Shown here: piece by piece, positions 61,868 through 64,000 of the stretch
How positions within the stretch are numbered: position 1 is the stretch's first letter
Layout: the number at the start of each line of letters is the position of its first letter
Assembly: GCF_044762745.1 (NCBI RefSeq)
Contig: NZ_JBIWEX010000003.1
Location: forward strand, 62,001 to 126,000
Origin: Psychrobacillus sp044762745
Lineage (GTDB): Bacteria > Bacillota > Bacilli > Bacillales_A > Planococcaceae
Direction of reading: 5' to 3'
Length of the DNA stretch: 64,000 nucleotides
Made by a program: the position numbers and the translations under genes
Notes under the pieces: model-generated
The model's input: the letters and a program-made list of their open reading frames with translations, nothing else
What the model was told of the DNA's origin: nothing
The model's database searches: none

Positions 61868-62669
61868 TATACTTTTCCTCCTTTAAAAAAGACAAATGAT
61901 TTTGAACCGACTGGGCAATAAGTAAACCAGCATCTTTTGGAAAATACATGCCAGGTAAACTAGTCGCAAGCGCATAATTAGATGGTATGTTTTCCTCTGG
62001 ATCGAGTAAACATCCTGGATTGGAAGCAAGATCGAAAACTTGTTTAAAGCAATCCGCCTGTGTATTTTCTAACCATCTGGATGGTATAGTATTGATCAAA
62101 TATGCCGATTGACTCTTTTGTTTTTCTAATACATTTTCAAACGTTTCTATGTCATAACCGTAACTTTTCGCTTCAAATAATTGATGTTCCGATCGTACGG
62201 AAACTACTACTTTTGCTCCTAAGTGATGCAATGCATAAGCAAGTCTTTTCCCTACTCTCCCATAACCTGTAATGATAAATTGCTTATTATAAATCGCTTT
62301 TTTTTCATGTTTATAAAAATAATTTATAAATCCTTCTGCAGTAAGATTGGCATTATCCCAAATATATTGCTCATCTTCTAAATAGGCAAACACTTGAATG
62401 TCCTTACGCTCTATTTCTTGCTTGATCTCTTCATTTTTTTTGCCAACAAATAGGACTTCGCACGATTCTGGTAGAATAAAAGGACATTCCATTTGAAGTG
62501 GTTGAATCGGCAAAAATAGTATATGTGGTTCAAATTGATCGATTGCATCTTTTAGTTCGTCATCCCACTTCATCGTGGCCAATAATTTTGTGTCTAAGTC
62601 GTTACTAATTGCTGTGTGGAAGTAGGATAAGCGCAGGTCAGTTCCAATAATAAGACATTTTTTCTTCAT
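61851..62669 (-). CDS. dpaA: Dipicolinate synthase subunit A (SpoVFA)
   Basis: A 272-aa protein, a little shorter than the ~297-aa B. subtilis protein. The N-terminal Rossmann-like part starts CLIIGTDLRLSYFHTA, and the central dinucleotide motif is ITGYGRVGKRLAYALHHLGA (about 138-157). The C-terminal part has DLASNPGCLLD and LPGMYFPKDAGLL. It is the NADP-binding subunit of dipicolinate synthase. Its ATG overlaps the YmxH stop (ATGA). Confidence 0.94.
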   Translation of the reverse strand: MKKKCLIIGTDLRLSYFHTAISNDLDTKLLATMKWDDELKDAIDQFEPHILFLPIQPLQMECPFILPESCEVLFVGKKNEEIKQEIERKDIQVFAYLEDEQYIWDNANLTAEGFINYFYKHEKKAIYNKQFIITGYGRVGKRLAYALHHLGAKVVVSVRSEHQLFEAKSYGYDIETFENVLEKQKSQSAYLINTIPSRWLENTQADCFKQVFDLASNPGCLLDPEENIPSNYALATSLPGMYFPKDAGLLIAQSVQNHLSFLKEEKYSVERS

Positions 62670-62938
62670 GAATATTCACTTGCTTCACTGGAAGAATCTG
62701 TTTCATTGAATAATATACGATCTTTACCAATAAGGATGATTTCTTCCCAAGCAATAAATTCTTTTTTCTTATTTGCTTTGTTTGCTTGAAAAAAAGATGC
62801 TGTCTTTTGAAAAACTTCAAATCCTTCTATTTTACCTGTCTTTGGATTGAAAAGTAGTTCTGTGTCCGCTAGCTTCCCGTATCTCGCACCGTCTTTCACT
62901 TGTATTAATTCTTTTTCTGCCAGTTCCGAAAGTAACAA
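62666..62938 (-). CDS. ymxH: YlmC/YmxH-family PRC-barrel sporulation protein
   Basis: A 90-aa PRC-barrel protein (LSELAEKELIQVKDGARYGKL, then LLFNPKTGKIEGF and a WEEIILIGKDRILF strand pair). The YlmC/YmxH family is linked to sporulation in Bacillales; B. subtilis ymxH lies just upstream of spoVFA, as here. Function not defined. ATG 62938 follows AGGAGGG. It probably leads a mother-cell operon ymxH-dpaA-dpaB. Confidence 0.88.
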   Translation of the reverse strand: MLLSELAEKELIQVKDGARYGKLADTELLFNPKTGKIEGFEVFQKTASFFQANKANKKKEFIAWEEIILIGKDRILFNETDSSSEASEYS

Positions 62939-63089
62939 TCATTTCCCTCCTTATTTCTTTCTATTTATGTATATGCCATTTTATTAGACATAGTGAATAA
63001 GAAATAAAGCAATCAAGCTTTAAGGGCAACTTAATGTCTGAAGCATGGACGGAGAAAATTCAGCAGCTCAATGAGTGTTGTGCATAATA

Positions 63090-63260
63090 GGAATAATGCC
63101 GCGTAAAAAGCTCGATTTAGTGTCCGTAATGATTTCCGCTGCAGGCGGACGCTTTCCACGGGGTGAGCGATGAGCCTTCACCGTCGCTTGCGCGTACGTT
63201 GTGAAGTCTCATCTATCTCACTTGATCCCGTCGGAGTCGCCGCCTTCCGCTCCAATCAAT
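63090..63260. repeat. Long-hairpin intergenic repeat, copy 3
   Basis: GGAATAATGCCGCGTAAAAA ... GCAGGCGGACGCTTTCCACG ... GTCGGAGTCGCCGCCTTCCG ... CTCCAATCA. Arms GGTGAGCGATGAG / CTCATCTATCTCAC and CTTCAC / GTGAAG pair in one long hairpin. Inverted with respect to the copy at 63807. Confidence 0.8.
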
Positions 63261-63468
63261 GGGAATTTCCTGCTATATTGGCATATGCAGTTATCAGAGA
63301 TTTAAATTTATCCAGTCCACTACGCAATATTTATTAAACCTAATTAGAAAATACTTCTCAAATAAATGGAGCATTTACTAAGATAAAGTTCGTTTCACCC
63401 AACTATTTATTGGGATAATATCCTGTATTCATTATCGTCTCACCCTAAGTAAACTTGTTATTATAAGA

Positions 63469-63580
63469 ATTGGTTGCTTTCACTAGCAATTTGGGTGCTC
63501 TCGCGCAATTTAGTTGCTTTTCGAATAGAACTAGTTGCTTTCAATAATTAATTGAATGCGCTTAGCCATTTACTGGATAC
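63469..63580. repeat. 21-nt-periodic GTTGCTTTC array, copy 2
   Basis: Units begin at 63473, 63494, 63513, 63534 and 63555, steps 21, 19, 21, 21. It aligns unit for unit with 46293-46412. Weaker units continue near 63670 (TTGTCGCTTTCG). The region 62939-64000 has no convincing gene. Confidence 0.7.
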
Positions 63581-63806
63581 TTATATATCGAAATACTATA
63601 CAGTTTAGAGATAAAGCACACACCACGGTATCTGTTGGATTAGATTGGTGGTCGTGTTCAGCGGCCAATTTGTCGCTTTCGAGATGGGCTTCTTCTTGTT
63701 TACTGCGTATTCAGTCTCGTTCAACCACTTATTGGATTTCACTTTCTGGAAATACTACATAAGATTGAATTTAGAGCAGTGAAACTGATTAGCTAGCAAT
63801 TTGGGT

Positions 63807-63978
63807 GGATTGGAGCGGAAGGGCGGCGACTCCTGCCGGATGAGTGAGAAAGATGAGACATCGCAGGCGAACGCGTAAGCGTCGGCGATGGCTCATCGCT
63901 CACCCGGCGGAAAGCGTCCGCCCTGTAGCGGAAATCCTAGCAGGCACTAAACAGCGCTTTTTTACGACGCATTATCCC
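63807..63978. repeat. Long-hairpin intergenic repeat, copy 4 (inverted)
   Basis: GGATTGGAGCGGAAGGGCGG ... CCGGCGGAAAGCGTCCGCCC ... ACGACGCATTATCCC. Stems GGGCGG / CCGCCC, GCCGG / CCGGC, GTGAG / CTCAC, GATGAG / CTCATC and CATCGC / GCGATG stack into one hairpin of about 150 nt. With the copy at 63090 it forms a large inverted repeat around about 550 bp. Confidence 0.8.
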
Positions 63979-64000
63979 TTTAAAGCGAAACGAAACATAT

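Noticed and set aside
62939..63000. Sigma-K or sigma-E promoter upstream of ymxH
   Set aside because: A CATATACATA sequence is present, but the -10 spacing pattern and a convincing -35 could not be matched to either consensus.
63556..63762. 68-codon plus-strand frame in the right-end repeat region
   Set aside because: It spans degenerate repeat units, has no ribosome site and its composition is erratic.
1..64000. tRNA, rRNA, T-box and metabolite riboswitch candidates
   Set aside because: Upstream regions of asd, dapA, paaK, korA and nup genes were read for such leaders; most are too short or lack recognisable conserved cores.

Overview
The window looks like a chromosomal segment of a low-GC, endospore-forming Firmicute. 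Sporulation genes (spoVS, spoIIIE, dpaA/dpaB, a YlmC/YmxH protein) and a B. subtilis-like housekeeping backbone (miaB, ricA, ymdB, rny, recA, cinA, pgsA, rodZ, ymfKIHF, rnjB, dapA, asd) place it in the Bacillales. A Sporosarcina/Lysinibacillus-type phenylalanine dehydrogenase and abundant GC-rich palindromic intergenic repeats make the Planococcaceae (Caryophanaceae) the best guess. That family assignment is inference. Almost everything is on the minus strand; only two genes are on the plus strand (a GntR regulator and a gamma-carbonic-anhydrase-like protein). No rRNA, tRNA, CRISPR array or intact insertion sequence was seen.

Region 1 (1-13.0 kb): aromatic catabolism, read leftwards. A hotdog thioesterase, phenylalanine dehydrogenase and a four-gene 2-oxoacid dehydrogenase complex (E1 alpha, E1 beta, E2, E3) form one run ending at a terminator near 6.58 kb. 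A TrpXYZ-like ABC importer and 4-hydroxyphenylacetate (homoprotocatechuate) genes follow: hpaG1, hpaG2, hpaF and hpaB, the last cut by the window edge. A divergent GntR/FCD regulator, a perfect cre-like site and a 16-bp palindrome lie at the head of this run.

Region 2 (14.0-25.5 kb): phenylacetate catabolism. paaK, a ferredoxin-NADP reductase-like gene, paaA, paaB, paaC, paaD, an EthD-like gene, paaF, paaG and an aldehyde dehydrogenase run together, followed by the PaaX repressor, a PaaY-like gamma-carbonic anhydrase and an FMN-dependent nitronate monooxygenase/FabK-like gene. paaE, paaH, paaJ and a PaaZ hydratase domain are not in the window. I propose that regions 1 and 2 work together: Phe goes to phenylpyruvate (PheDH), then to phenylacetyl-CoA (2-oxoacid dehydrogenase), then through PaaABCD. 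Tyr-derived 4-hydroxyphenylacetyl-CoA would be released by the thioesterase to feed HpaB.

Region 3 (25.9-28.9 kb): a possible 52-residue gene, an ABC-2 exporter pair, and a LytTR regulator fused to a degenerate ABC ATPase domain.

Region 4 (29-46 kb): the conserved core (ricA, miaB, korB/korA, spoVS, ymdB, rny, recA, cinA, pgsA, rodZ, ymfK, ymfI, ymfH, ymfF). Region 5 (46.8-55 kb): a nupNOPQ-type nucleoside importer. Here a ~2.4-kb tandem duplication covering the spoIIIE 3' end, the GntR gene and the BMP lipoprotein gene has decayed reciprocally. Region 6 (54.9-62.9 kb): spoIIIE, rnjB, dapA, asd, dpaB, dpaA and ymxH.

Gaps between genes hold three kinds of repeat: ~170-200-bp long-hairpin elements, a second structured element with compensatory base changes (once nested in the first kind), and 21-nt-periodic short-motif arrays.
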